Shown: positions 33,471-42,014, counted from the first letter of the stretch. The stretch is DNA of 64,000 nt from Chloroflexota bacterium (GCA_026707665.1 JAPOWK010000050.1:1-64000); one strand, 5' to 3'. A program made the numbers and translations. Notes: generated from the sequence alone by a model not told the origin.

Positions 33471-34469
33471 TTATTTCTCCCCGATGACGACGATGCCTTC
33501 CCGAAGCTCGCCGCCGCGCACGAATTGCGTGCTGGCTTCGGCGCCCACGGCCAGGCGCGCAAGCATCAATTGCAGTTCATCAATGTGTTCGACCGGTTCG
33601 CCGCCCAGCGCCGTCAGAATATCGCCGACCAGCAAGCCCGCCTTTGCCGCCGGACTGCCCGCTTCAATCGACACGATGAGCAAGCCCCCGTCCTGATCAA
33701 GCGCTTCGGCGACCGCGTCGGGCAATTGCGCCGTCTGCGCGCCGATGCCGAGATAACCGGTTTGAATTTTGCCCTGGGACAGCAGGGCAGCGACCGATTC
33801 GCTGATGGAAGCGAGCGGTATCGCCACGCCAACACCGCCGGGGAAACCGGAGGTATTCATGCCGTAGATCTTTCCATCGACGCCGAGCAGGGGACCGCCG
33901 GAGAAACCGGGGTACATGGTGAGGTCGGTATGGATGAGGCCGCCGCTGAGGGCGAGCGCCCAGCCGCCGCCTTCTCGGGCGAACCGCTTGCGCCATTTGC
34001 GTCCTTTCCATCGATTCTTGCCTCCTTTCATATTGCCCCAGAACTGCGCCTTCATCCGCTTGATCTGGCGCCTGGCGTCCGCCGAGCCAGCCAAACCGAC
34101 GACGATGCCCAGCGAGGCGCGAATGTTTTGCCGCGGGCGCCCGAGCGCCATGACCAGATTGCCCGTCCGCAGTTCAGCTTGAGGCGCCCACTCCGCCGGT
34201 TTCAGCGGCGCGTCAACCCGCAGAAGCGCCAGGTCAATGCGCGGATCGCGACCGACGAGCGTCGCGCGCAGTCGCTGGCCCTCGGCCGTGCCGATGCTGA
34301 TGTCGTCTTCGAATTCCACCGCGTGATGCGCGCAGACGATCAAATCGTCCGACCAGGCGATCCCGCTGGCGGGCAGGCGCCGCCGGGCATCCACTCGCAG
34401 GACCGATTCGGACCGCCCTTCCACCAGGTCAGCCATTTCAAGTGATAGTTGCTGCAGCGTATTCGCCAC
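33471..34469 (-). CDS. Trypsin-like serine protease with PDZ domain (HtrA-like)
   Basis: A 332-residue S1C-type protease. The GTG at 34469 is chosen because AGGAG lies 6 bases upstream. The longer frame would begin in sequence unlike the family. The triad is His in VCAHHAV (48-49), Asp79 in DPRIDLALL, and Ser190 in PGFSGGPLL. The PDZ domain covers about 237-332 (GYLGIGAQTAQLPDAVAEAL, AGLLVGDILTALGGEP). No signal peptide or membrane anchor is seen, unlike DegP or DegS. A Lys/Arg/Trp-rich insertion of about 30 residues (137-166) precedes the catalytic Ser strand. Confidence 0.87.
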   Translation of the reverse strand: MANTLQQLSLEMADLVEGRSESVLRVDARRRLPASGIAWSDDLIVCAHHAVEFEDDISIGTAEGQRLRATLVGRDPRIDLALLRVDAPLKPAEWAPQAELRTGNLVMALGRPRQNIRASLGIVVGLAGSADARRQIKRMKAQFWGNMKGGKNRWKGRKWRKRFAREGGGWALALSGGLIHTDLTMYPGFSGGPLLGVDGKIYGMNTSGFPGGVGVAIPLASISESVAALLSQGKIQTGYLGIGAQTAQLPDAVAEALDQDGGLLIVSIEAGSPAAKAGLLVGDILTALGGEPVEHIDELQLMLARLAVGAEASTQFVRGGELREGIVVIGEK

Positions 34470-34616
34470 GTTTTGCTCCTTCTGATTGTTTCCGTTGCGC
34501 TCATTCTGCCACGGTTCGCCACGGCGACACATCACACCTTTGGGGAGCGAGCGCCTAGCCGAATGGGCAGGTTTGAGCAAGAAGCGGGGCGTTTCGGCTG
34601 TATTGCCTATGCTAAA

Positions 34617-35534
34617 ATGGCGGCATTTCCCAAGTCAGGAGATGGCAAATTGTCGCTCAAGCAGCTAGTGGCGCTATTGACGCTCGGCGCCTTATGGGGC
34701 GCGTCGTATATTTTCATTCGCGTCGCCGTGGAGCCCATTGGACCGGTCTTGCTGATGTTCCTTCGCGCCGCGTTGACCGCTGCTATTCTGCTGGCTTATG
34801 CGCGCGCCCGCCGGATTCAGCTAGAGATCCGCGAGCACTGGCGGAAGTTTCTGGTCTTGGGGTTCTTTGGCTCGGCGCTGCCCTTCACGCTGATCGCCTG
34901 GGCCGAGTTGACCGTGACCGGTTCGATGGCGGCAATCTTGATGTCGACCACGCCGCTCTTCACCGCCTTTGTGGCGGCCCTTGGCTTGGGCGAGCCGCTG
35001 ACGCCCTACAAGCTGATTGGCGCGCTCTTGGGCATCGTCGGCGTGTCCATCACCGTCGGCGGTAGCCCGCTGGCGCAAAGCCCGGAGGTGATCGCGGCGA
35101 CAATTGCCTTGCTTGCCGCGACCTTGAGCTACGCCACAGGCGGTGTATTCGCCAAACGCTTCTTAGGGGGCTTGGACAATCTGTCCTTGTCGACCGGCCA
35201 GCTGCTCAGCGCGGCGATTATCCTGGCGCCGCTCTCCGCGCTTGACCTGCCGGTGCATGAGCTGTCGGCAACAGCGATATTGGCGACGCTGGGTCTGGTT
35301 GTGCTTTGCACCGCCTTCGCCTATCAACTCTATTATTATCTTGTCATCAGCGCTGGTCCGCTGCAGGCGCTGACAGTGACATTGCTGATACCGGTTTTCG
35401 GCCTCATCTGGGGCGCGCTCTTGCTGGATGAAGGCATCAGTGCCGGCATGATCGGCGGGTTGGTCATTGTTCTGTTCAGCGTCGGTTTGGTGACGGGAAT
35501 GGTCGCGCCGGGGCGGCGCGCGATCACAAAATGA
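34617..35534 (+). CDS. EamA-family (DMT) permease
   Basis: About 305 residues with ten hydrophobic segments in two EamA repeats. After the short start is LVALLTLGALWGASYIFIRV, and the second repeat has LLAATLSYATGGVFAKRFLG and ends in LLIPVFGLIWGALLLDEGIS. The ATG at 34617 is used here. A TTG at 34650 has an AGGAG 8 bases upstream and may be the true start. The gene is divergent from the HtrA-like gene, their 5' ends about 150 bases apart. The exported compound is unknown. Confidence 0.8.
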   Translation: MAAFPKSGDGKLSLKQLVALLTLGALWGASYIFIRVAVEPIGPVLLMFLRAALTAAILLAYARARRIQLEIREHWRKFLVLGFFGSALPFTLIAWAELTVTGSMAAILMSTTPLFTAFVAALGLGEPLTPYKLIGALLGIVGVSITVGGSPLAQSPEVIAATIALLAATLSYATGGVFAKRFLGGLDNLSLSTGQLLSAAIILAPLSALDLPVHELSATAILATLGLVVLCTAFAYQLYYYLVISAGPLQALTVTLLIPVFGLIWGALLLDEGISAGMIGGLVIVLFSVGLVTGMVAPGRRAITK

Positions 35535-35535
35535 A

Positions 35536-35626
35536 ATCCCTCCCCGGCTTCTCCCGCCGCAGTTATCTACCGCGGCAAGGCCGGAAGAGGGACCACAACT
35601 GCCCGCCAGCGTGAACGACAGGCGGG
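35536..35626. repeat. Two palindromes between convergent genes
   Basis: The first (35536-35594) pairs CCCTCCCCGGCTT with AAGGCCGGAAGAGGG around an inner CCGC/GCGG stem. The second (35602-35626) pairs CCCGCC with GGCGGG. Neither has a U-tract. The position between the 3' ends of the EamA and ferredoxin genes suggests a bidirectional transcript end or a repeat remnant. Confidence 0.55.
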
Positions 35627-35647
35627 TCCATTACAGTGCTGACGCGC

Positions 35648-36001
35648 CTACATGTTGAGGGCGTCGTAGCCTGGACCTTGGGTGAAGAAGTCGTAATTGG
35701 GCGCGATATCGGGCGTGAGGTCGACGATGTCGCCTTCCTCGTGTTCGATGATCACCTTGACGTCGTGAGGTACACGTTCTTGCCCCTCCATCATCTCGTA
35801 CTCGGAGGGGGTCTCTTCTTCGACGTAGATGGCTTCGTAGGGGCATTCAGGGATGCAAGCGCCGCAATCGATACAGGTATCGGGATCAATGTAATACCAG
35901 GGCCATTCGTTCTCCGGCTTGCCGCCGATGATGCACTCGACCGGGCAAACTTCCACGCAGGCGCCATCCCGCAGGCACAGGCTGGTGATGATATGGGTCA
36001 T
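35648..36001 (-). CDS. Ferredoxin, 7Fe or 8Fe type
   Basis: A 117-residue cytoplasmic electron carrier. The eight cysteines are C9, C15, C19, C23 and C43, C46, C49, C53. The second set is a classical CxxCxxCxxxCP 4Fe-4S motif (CIDCGACIPECP). The first set (CLRDGACVEVCP) spaces its cysteines as in 7Fe ferredoxins that hold a 3Fe-4S and a 4Fe-4S cluster. Between them is the insertion GGKPENEWPWYYIDPDT typical of FdxA-like proteins. An acidic tail of about 50 residues follows. The ATG at 36001 has AAGGAG 8 bases upstream, and the longer frame is rejected. Confidence 0.9.
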   Translation of the reverse strand: MTHIITSLCLRDGACVEVCPVECIIGGKPENEWPWYYIDPDTCIDCGACIPECPYEAIYVEEETPSEYEMMEGQERVPHDVKVIIEHEEGDIVDLTPDIAPNYDFFTQGPGYDALNM

Positions 36002-36270
36002 TAGACGTCTCCTTAGTCGTTTCGACCGTATAACTGTACGATCTCGCAACCGAGAAAATAGATTCTTCCGCTTATATTACGCCATAGTAGCGCAATCCGC
36101 CGCGACTTGCTAGTCGGGCAGTGTCTACGCGCACCCTGACTTCACTGATGCTTACCACGATTATCAATGAGTTTAACCCATATTGTGCAAATTGTCACTA
36201 TCCCAATGATTTGGGCACAGTGGGTTTTCGCTGTGAATGCCTTTGTACGATGTTCGCTTTCCGCCGCCGC

Positions 36271-36299
36271 TTGAGTCCGGATATCGCCGCTGCTATAAT
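36271..36299 (+). promoter_or_regulatory. Promoter of the tRNA-Arg gene
   Basis: TTGAGT at 36271-36276, a 17-base spacer and TATAAT at 36294-36299, preceded by TGC to form an extended -10. Transcription would start about 39 bases before the tRNA. Confidence 0.75.
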
Positions 36300-36344
36300 T
36301 CTGCTGTCCTGCATGCCCCATGAGGGCGGCGCGACAATCAGGAA

Positions 36345-36417
36345 GCTCCAGTAGCTCAGGGGATAGAGCATTGGTTTCCTAAACCAAGTGTCGCAGGTTC
36401 GAATCCTGCCTGGAGCG
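36345..36417 (+). tRNA. tRNA-Arg (CCU anticodon)
   Basis: The acceptor stem GCTCCAG pairs perfectly with CTGGAGC at 36410-36416. The D stem is GCTC/GAGC, the anticodon stem TTGGT/ACCAA encloses TTCCTAA with CCT at 36378-36380, and the T arm is GCAGG-TTCGAAT-CCTGC. CCA is not encoded. A glycosyltransferase gene follows about 80 bases downstream. Confidence 0.95.
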
Positions 36418-36499
36418 ATATAGTTCTTACACCACTGTCTCATAACGACATAACGTTTTAGCATGCTAGCCTACTCTTTGCGAAGCCGGAGACTTGCAT

Positions 36500-37465
36500 T
36501 TGCCACTCGTATCAGTCGTCATGCCAGTCTACAACAGCGAAAAGTTTGTTGCGGAAGCGATAGAAAGCATCCTGAGGCAGACTTTTACCGATTTTGAATT
36601 CCTGATTGTCGACGATGGCTCCACCGATGGGTCGTTGGCGATCATACAAGACTACGCGGAACGCGATACGCGCATTCGTTATTTTAATCATGCGGAGAAT
36701 CGTGGCGAAGCGGCCGCTCGCAATACCGGAATGGCGCATGCAACTTGCAAGTATGCAACGGGCATGGACAGCGACGATGTCAGCCTGCCAGAGCGTCTTG
36801 AGAAGCAGGTGGAACTGTTGGAGTCGCGCCCAGATATCGGCGCTGTCGGCATCAGCGACCGCACTTGCCATGAGGACTTGACATTAATTCATACACGGCA
36901 ATTGCCTGCTCGCCATCCCGTTATTGCGCTGCATCTGCTGCTTTTCACCAGAACGGCGATGAGAAGCTCGCCAATGATGCTGCGTCGAGTTTACCTCGAA
37001 AGGCAGCCAATATATGATCCCAGCATTATTGGGGGTTCCGACGTTGACCTGTATCTGCGTCTGATTAGTGACAGGCGCATTCGATATGCGAACTTGCCGG
37101 AAGAGCTGTACTTGTATCGACGTCATGAGGGTACGATGACCAGCCGCAACCGGGCGATTACGCGAAAGACAGTTGTTGAAATACGCTGCAATGCGCTGCG
37201 AAGACTAGGGGCGGCCGGCGCAGACATAGAGTGGATCGTACGCAAGCACCCGCTGACGAAACTTAACTGGCAGGAACGGCGACAGGCGCGGCGAGACATC
37301 ACGCGACTGATCGAGGCGATGGTGGCGCGCAAATGGGTGGAAGAAGATGACGAATCGGTGCTCCGGGCCGAAATGGAGAAATTGCTGGAATCGACAACCC
37401 CGCGTTATTGGCAGAAGTTCTTGCATTGGTATCGTCGCCGCATCGCGTCACAAGTTCACCGGTAA
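36500..37465 (+). CDS. GT2-family glycosyltransferase (tandem copy 1)
   Basis: A 321-residue GT-A glycosyltransferase with SVVMPVYNSEKFVAEAIESI, VDDGSTDGS and the metal-binding MDSDD motif. It probably transfers sugars in surface-polysaccharide or glycolipid synthesis, and no membrane segment is seen. The start is taken as the TTG at 36500, which has GGAG 8 bases upstream, in preference to a TTG 6 bases earlier. The C-terminal 60 residues (ITRLIEAMVARKWVEEDDES, EMEKLLESTTPRYWQ) are nearly the same as in the next gene, so the two arose by tandem duplication. The first 80 residues are also nearly identical, and the middle has diverged. Confidence 0.85.
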   Translation: MPLVSVVMPVYNSEKFVAEAIESILRQTFTDFEFLIVDDGSTDGSLAIIQDYAERDTRIRYFNHAENRGEAAARNTGMAHATCKYATGMDSDDVSLPERLEKQVELLESRPDIGAVGISDRTCHEDLTLIHTRQLPARHPVIALHLLLFTRTAMRSSPMMLRRVYLERQPIYDPSIIGGSDVDLYLRLISDRRIRYANLPEELYLYRRHEGTMTSRNRAITRKTVVEIRCNALRRLGAAGADIEWIVRKHPLTKLNWQERRQARRDITRLIEAMVARKWVEEDDESVLRAEMEKLLESTTPRYWQKFLHWYRRRIASQVHR

Positions 37466-37577
37466 GCAGAGTCGAAAAGCGAATCCTGCCATTCGCGAAA
37501 GGTGGGTCTATAGCGGCGCCTAAATGCCGTGCGCCGTGCGATATGAGCTTGTGTAGACCTTGTTGAAAGATGAATGC

Positions 37578-38543
37578 ATGCCGAAAGTTTCTGTCGTAAT
37601 GCCCGTCTACAACAATGAAATGTTTGTCGCCGAAGCGATTGACAGCATCCTGGCACAAACGTTTACCGATTTTGAATTCCTGATTGTTGACGACGGATCC
37701 AGGGACAGGTCGCTGGCGATCATTCAAGACTACGCGGAACGCGACGCCCGGATTCGCTTCTTCCCGCTTCTTGAGAACAGGGGAGTCGCCGTTGCTCGCA
37801 ACACCGGCATAGCACAAGCGTCGGGCGAGTTGATAACAGGGATGGACAGCGATGATGTCAGCCGGCCGCAACGTCTTGAGAAGCAGGTGGCATTTCTTTG
37901 CGCGCATCCCGAGATAGGCGGTGTTGGCGTATCTCACCAAGTGTGTGACCAGGCGCTGATACCGATAGTCTCGCAGCGACTGCCTGCGCGTCATCATTCC
38001 ATCATCCTGCATCTCATACTATATACCAGGTCGACTCTGAAATGCGCGAACGTGATGCTTCGGCGAGATTATTTTGACATAGAGCCGCTGTACGATCCCA
38101 GCTACGTTTACTGTATCGATCTGGAGCTTTTTCTGCGATTCATGTGGGCGAAGCGCATTCGCTATGCAAATCTGCAGGAGCAACTGTACCTCTATCGCCG
38201 CCACGAGAATACGTCAGCCAGCCGCCACCGAGATAGTGCGCGGGAGTGGATCCTCCAGGCGCGTCGGCCAACTCTGCGTCAACTAGGGGAGATTGGCGCG
38301 AATGTTGAGTGGATCATAGAGAAAACTCCGCCGATAGACTTTAGCTGGCGAGAGCGGCGTCGGGCGCTGCGTGACATCACGCGACTGATCGAGGCGATGG
38401 TGGCGCATAACTGGGTGGATGCGGATGACGAACCGCTGCTTCAGGCCGAAATGGAAAAGCTGGTGGAATCGACGACGCCGCGTTACTGGCAAATGCTTCT
38501 GCATTGGTATCGTCATCGCATCGCGCGTCACGTCCAGAGGTAG
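37578..38543 (+). CDS. GT2-family glycosyltransferase (tandem copy 2)
   Basis: A 321-residue paralogue of the preceding gene with SVVMPVYNNEMFVAEAIDSI, VDDGSRDRS and MDSDD in the same places. The ATG at 37578 begins the family sequence, and an upstream TTG adds six unlikely residues. The donor-binding half is strongly conserved between copies, while the acceptor-side middle (residues 110-230) is more divergent, which fits a change of acceptor. It lies 112 bases from copy 1 and converges with thrS. Confidence 0.85.
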   Translation: MPKVSVVMPVYNNEMFVAEAIDSILAQTFTDFEFLIVDDGSRDRSLAIIQDYAERDARIRFFPLLENRGVAVARNTGIAQASGELITGMDSDDVSRPQRLEKQVAFLCAHPEIGGVGVSHQVCDQALIPIVSQRLPARHHSIILHLILYTRSTLKCANVMLRRDYFDIEPLYDPSYVYCIDLELFLRFMWAKRIRYANLQEQLYLYRRHENTSASRHRDSAREWILQARRPTLRQLGEIGANVEWIIEKTPPIDFSWRERRRALRDITRLIEAMVAHNWVDADDEPLLQAEMEKLVESTTPRYWQMLLHWYRHRIARHVQR

Positions 38544-38577
38544 GCCTATACGGCGAGCGACGTCACTTCCTTGCGAT

Positions 38578-40389
38578 CTAAAGCTCAATCTCCTGCGACT
38601 TCGCCTCGATATTGGCGGCCGCGGCATCGGCGAAAGCAGCCAGCGGCATGGCGCCCAGGTCCTCGTCGCTCCGCAGCCGGACACTGACCGCGCGATTCGT
38701 CACGTCGCGGTCGCCGACGATCAGCAGCCAGGGGATGTTCATCCGTCGGTGCTGCTTGATCTTTGAGCGCATATTGCGGTCCTGCAGGTCGGCCTTGACG
38801 CGCATGCCGCGTGCTTTCAACAGGCTCGCCACCTCGCTCGCGTAGGGGTTGTGGCTCTCGCGGATGGGGATGACGATCGCCTGCGTCGGCGCCAGCCAGG
38901 GTGGGAAGGCGCCGGCAAAATGCTCGATCAGGATGCCAATGAAGCGCTCCAGGCTGCCGAAGGGCGCGCGGTGGATCATGACCGGGACTTTGCGCTCATT
39001 GTCGCGGTCGACATATTCCAACTCGAAGCGCTGCGGCAAATTGTAATCGACCTGCACCGTGCCCAACTGCCACTCGCGCTTCAGCACATCGCGTACGATG
39101 AAATCCAGCTTTGGACCGTAGAAAGCCGCTTCGCCCGGCTCGATGTGATAATCCAAGCCCAGCTCATCGCAAGCGTCAACGATGGCGACGGTGGCCTCTT
39201 CCCAGAGAGCGTTATCGCCGACGTACTTGTCGCTTTGGGAATCGCGCGTTCCCAACCGAGCGCGGAAATCGGTCATGCCGAGCGAGCCAAAGACCTGCTG
39301 AATCAGCTGGACCACGCCTTTGAATTCGTCCTGCAATTGATCGGGACGGACGAAGAGATGGGCGTCATCGACGGTGAAGCCGCGCGCGCGCGTCAATCCG
39401 CGCAACTCCCCCGACTGCTCGTAACGATAGACGGTGCCGAATTCGGCATAGCGCAGCGGCAGATCGCGATAGGAGCGCGGCTGGCTCGTATAGATTCGGC
39501 AATGATGCGGGCAGTTCATCGGCCGCAAGAGGAACTCATCGCCGTCGACATTGATGGGGCTGTATTGGCTGTCGGCGTAATAGGGATAGTGGCCCGAGGT
39601 CTTGTACAACTCAATGTTGCCCAGGTGCGGCGTAACAACTGGCAGGTAGCCGCGCTCGATCTGGATATCGCGCAGCCAGCGTTCCAGGGTATCGCGCAGC
39701 GTCGCGCCGTCCGGCAGCCAGAGCGGCAAGCCCCTGCCTACCATCGAGTCATTGATGAAGAGATTGAGCTTTTCGCCCAGAACGCGGTGATCGCGTTTGA
39801 TCGCTTCTTCCAGGCGGGCGCGGTGATCGCGCAGTTCCTCCGGCGTCTCCCAAGCGGTGCCGTAGATGCGCGTGAGCTGCTGGCGTTCTTCATCACCCCG
39901 CCAATAGGCGCCGGCTGGCGGGCGCAGGCTGATACTGACCGCCCTTGGATTGATGTCGCGCGTGCTTTGGACGTGCGGTCCGCGGCAAAGATCGGTGAAT
40001 TTATTTTGCGTGTAGATGGTCAGGCTCTCGGCCGGGTCCGCGAGCGGCGCGCCATTGTCATCCAGGCGGCCCTTAATCAAGTCGTCTATGAGTTCCAATT
40101 TGTAGGGCTGATCATGGAAGATCTCGCGCGCTTCCGCCGCCGATACCGCGCGCATTTTGAATTCGTGCCGTTGAGAGAGGATCTTCTTCATCCGCTTCTC
40201 AACCCATTTGATGTCTTCTTCATTGATCGCGCCGGGCAGTTCGAAATCGTAATAGAAGCCATCTTCAATCGGGGGACCGATGGCGATCTTGGCTTCTGGG
40301 AAGCGTTCCAGCATCGCCTCGGCCATCACGTGGGCGGCCGAATGTCGAATTCTATAAAGTTGACTCTCTTCGTAGATTTCCTCAGGCAT
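38578..40389 (-). CDS. thrS: Threonyl-tRNA synthetase lacking the TGS domain
   Basis: Class II aminoacyl-tRNA synthetase for threonine, 603 residues. The start at 40389 follows GAGGGATAAGG. The N-terminal TGS domain of about 60 residues normally found in ThrRS is absent, and the protein begins directly with the editing domain (HSAAH at 16-20, CRGPHV later). The catalytic domain has the zinc Cys and His in RPMNCPHHC and VDDAHLF, and motif 3 in HRAPFGSLERFIGIL. The C-terminal anticodon-binding domain (IRESHNPYASEVASLLKARG) is complete. A possible -10 (TATAAT, minus strand, 40501-40506) lies about 110 bases upstream. I see no T-box signature in the leader. Confidence 0.96.
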   Translation of the reverse strand: MPEEIYEESQLYRIRHSAAHVMAEAMLERFPEAKIAIGPPIEDGFYYDFELPGAINEEDIKWVEKRMKKILSQRHEFKMRAVSAAEAREIFHDQPYKLELIDDLIKGRLDDNGAPLADPAESLTIYTQNKFTDLCRGPHVQSTRDINPRAVSISLRPPAGAYWRGDEERQQLTRIYGTAWETPEELRDHRARLEEAIKRDHRVLGEKLNLFINDSMVGRGLPLWLPDGATLRDTLERWLRDIQIERGYLPVVTPHLGNIELYKTSGHYPYYADSQYSPINVDGDEFLLRPMNCPHHCRIYTSQPRSYRDLPLRYAEFGTVYRYEQSGELRGLTRARGFTVDDAHLFVRPDQLQDEFKGVVQLIQQVFGSLGMTDFRARLGTRDSQSDKYVGDNALWEEATVAIVDACDELGLDYHIEPGEAAFYGPKLDFIVRDVLKREWQLGTVQVDYNLPQRFELEYVDRDNERKVPVMIHRAPFGSLERFIGILIEHFAGAFPPWLAPTQAIVIPIRESHNPYASEVASLLKARGMRVKADLQDRNMRSKIKQHRRMNIPWLLIVGDRDVTNRAVSVRLRSDEDLGAMPLAAFADAAAANIEAKSQEIEL

Positions 40390-40539
40390 CCTTATCCCTC
40401 TTTGTGACGTCCAGTCAAGTGCAGATCCGACCATAGCTTTTCGAAGGCTTTGGAGATGAAGCCGGCGCAACCGCCTTGATTGAATGGCAAACCAGAGCCG
40501 ATTATAGGGGATACAGCAGGATTCGATAAGGGGCGGCGC

Positions 40540-40977
40540 TCAATCGTCGAGGAGCACCAGCACTTCTTCAATGACAGCTTGCGCGATCTCTTGCGTGGTG
40601 TGCCCGCTGGTCTTGATACCGCGATGGGCATCAGCGACTTCGTCTTCGGTCACGCGCGTGAACAGGCTTTCAAAGACATCCTGGGCGACCATGTTATCGA
40701 TGGTGTCTTCAATCGTCTGCAATTCAAGTTCTTCCACGATAATATGCGGGGTATCGAGGACGGCGTAGCGCACCGGCGGCGTATGCGCAATCGATTCGGT
40801 GACCATCCAAGTGAGCGCCAATTGGCGATGAATATAAGACAGCGTGGCGAAGAGAGCGGTATACACCGTCCCGTCATCCATCCGCACGATGACATCGCAG
40901 GCGTCGCCTTCTTCTTGCATCTCGCAGAGAATCTCATCGGGAACGATCAACAATTCGGCAATTGACTGGGCGGACAT
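40540..40977 (-). CDS. Hypothetical acidic protein
   Basis: A 145-residue strongly acidic protein that I do not recognise. It is composed of predicted helices and strands without a membrane segment: DEILCEMQEEGDACDVIVRM, YTALFATLSYIHRQLALTWM, ELELQTIEDTIDNMVAQDVF and EEVLVLLDD at the end. A promoter with TATAAT and a TTCAAG -35 on the minus strand (41017-41045) would start transcription about 34 bases upstream. It precedes thrS by about 150 bases in the same direction. Confidence 0.65.
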   Translation of the reverse strand: MSAQSIAELLIVPDEILCEMQEEGDACDVIVRMDDGTVYTALFATLSYIHRQLALTWMVTESIAHTPPVRYAVLDTPHIIVEELELQTIEDTIDNMVAQDVFESLFTRVTEDEVADAHRGIKTSGHTTQEIAQAVIEEVLVLLDD

Positions 40978-41016
40978 CAGCTGGCGTTTCCTTGCAATCT
41001 ACCTTGCAACGATTCT

Positions 41017-41045
41017 ATTATATGCAAATTTCTCTGAATCTTGAA
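41017..41045 (-). promoter_or_regulatory. Candidate promoter of the gene at 40977
   Basis: On the minus strand: TTCAAG, a 17-base spacer, TATAAT, with an AT-rich surround. The -35 is weak but the -10 is perfect. Confidence 0.45.
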
Positions 41046-41186
41046 TAAGCGTATCATGAATTATCGTGGGTTTGTAAAATGATTCACAATGCTTGCGCCC
41101 GCGTCGCTGGCATTTGCCAAAGTACAGGCTGAACAATCAGTTCTTATCGACTATCATGGCAATGTTGAGACTGAGTTGAGAAAGAA

Positions 41187-42014
41187 ATGATGCAAAATCA
41201 GGAAGAACAAGATCACCCCTTGAGCCGGCGAGGCGATTCTGAAGCGCGGAAGAGCACCCTTATCTTTAGGCGCCGCAAACCGCCGCCGCGCCCCCCGGAA
41301 GATCAGCCTTGGCTGACCTATGCGCTGATGGCCGCCAACGCGCTGATTTTTCTGGCGGGCTTTTTGTCTCAAGGCGTAAAATTGGCGCTCTTGCAAGGCG
41401 GCGCGCTCAGCCCATTTCTCGTCGTCGCCCAGGGCGAATACTACCGCTTGCTGACCGCGATGTTCCTGCATGCCAGCCTGGGGCATATTTTCTTCAATGT
41501 CTACGCGCTTTATATCGTCGGACGAAACCTCGAGCCGATTTTTGGGCGAGCGCGTTACCTGCTGATTTACTTTCTAGGCGGCTTGACCGGGGCGGCGGCC
41601 AGCTTGGCGCTGGGTCGCTTTGACGGCTGGTCAGTCGGCGCATCCGGGGCGGTCTTCGCCATATTCGCTGCCGAAGCCGTGCATCTCTATCAGCATCGCG
41701 GACTCTACCCCAATGTGAAAGCGCGGCTGCAGCATATGTTATTCCTGATCGTGATCAATCTGGTGATCGGTTTCGCGCCCGGCTCCAACATTGACAATTG
41801 GGGGCATATCGGCGGCATGATTGGCGGTCTTCTGCTCGCCTGGCGGATTGGACCGCGTCTGGTCCGTCCGACGGCGCCCGTGCGCAGCATGCGCGAATTC
41901 GCCAAGACGGATAGCAATCCGCTCTCGCTGCATCTGCCGGAGCTGGTGATTTATATCGGCGCGTTAATCGGCGTTGTCGTCCTCGCGGTCAATCTGCTTT
42001 CCGCGCAATTGTGA
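41187..42014 (+). CDS. Rhomboid-family intramembrane serine protease
   Basis: A 275-residue membrane protease that cleaves transmembrane segments of other proteins. The catalytic dyad is S153 in GASGAVFA and H207 in NWGHIGGMIGG, with the supporting HxxxN-type segment HASLGHIFFN at 95-104. Six or seven hydrophobic segments are predicted. A Pro/Arg-rich cytoplasmic N-terminus of about 40 residues precedes the first helix. The 3' end overlaps the convergent DUF2304 gene by 51 bases. Confidence 0.92.
   Translation: MMQNQEEQDHPLSRRGDSEARKSTLIFRRRKPPPRPPEDQPWLTYALMAANALIFLAGFLSQGVKLALLQGGALSPFLVVAQGEYYRLLTAMFLHASLGHIFFNVYALYIVGRNLEPIFGRARYLLIYFLGGLTGAAASLALGRFDGWSVGASGAVFAIFAAEAVHLYQHRGLYPNVKARLQHMLFLIVINLVIGFAPGSNIDNWGHIGGMIGGLLLAWRIGPRLVRPTAPVRSMREFAKTDSNPLSLHLPELVIYIGALIGVVVLAVNLLSAQL

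Noticed and set aside
36121..36354. A 77-codon frame with several Cys (CANCHYPND) upstream of tRNA-Arg
   Set aside because: It runs through the tRNA promoter and 10 bases into the tRNA, and it has no ribosome-binding site. The Cys pattern is probably chance.
36345..38543. Genomic island integrated at tRNA-Arg
   Set aside because: There is no integrase, no repeat of the tRNA end and no evident change of composition. It is kept only as a weak finding.
38851..40407. A 518-codon open frame on the plus strand across thrS
   Set aside because: It is the antisense shadow of thrS, whose synthetase motifs are unambiguous.
40390..40500. Possible T-box in the thrS leader (AAGGCGGTTGCGCC)
   Set aside because: The conserved T-box core with UGGN bulge is not present and no terminator/antiterminator pair is visible.
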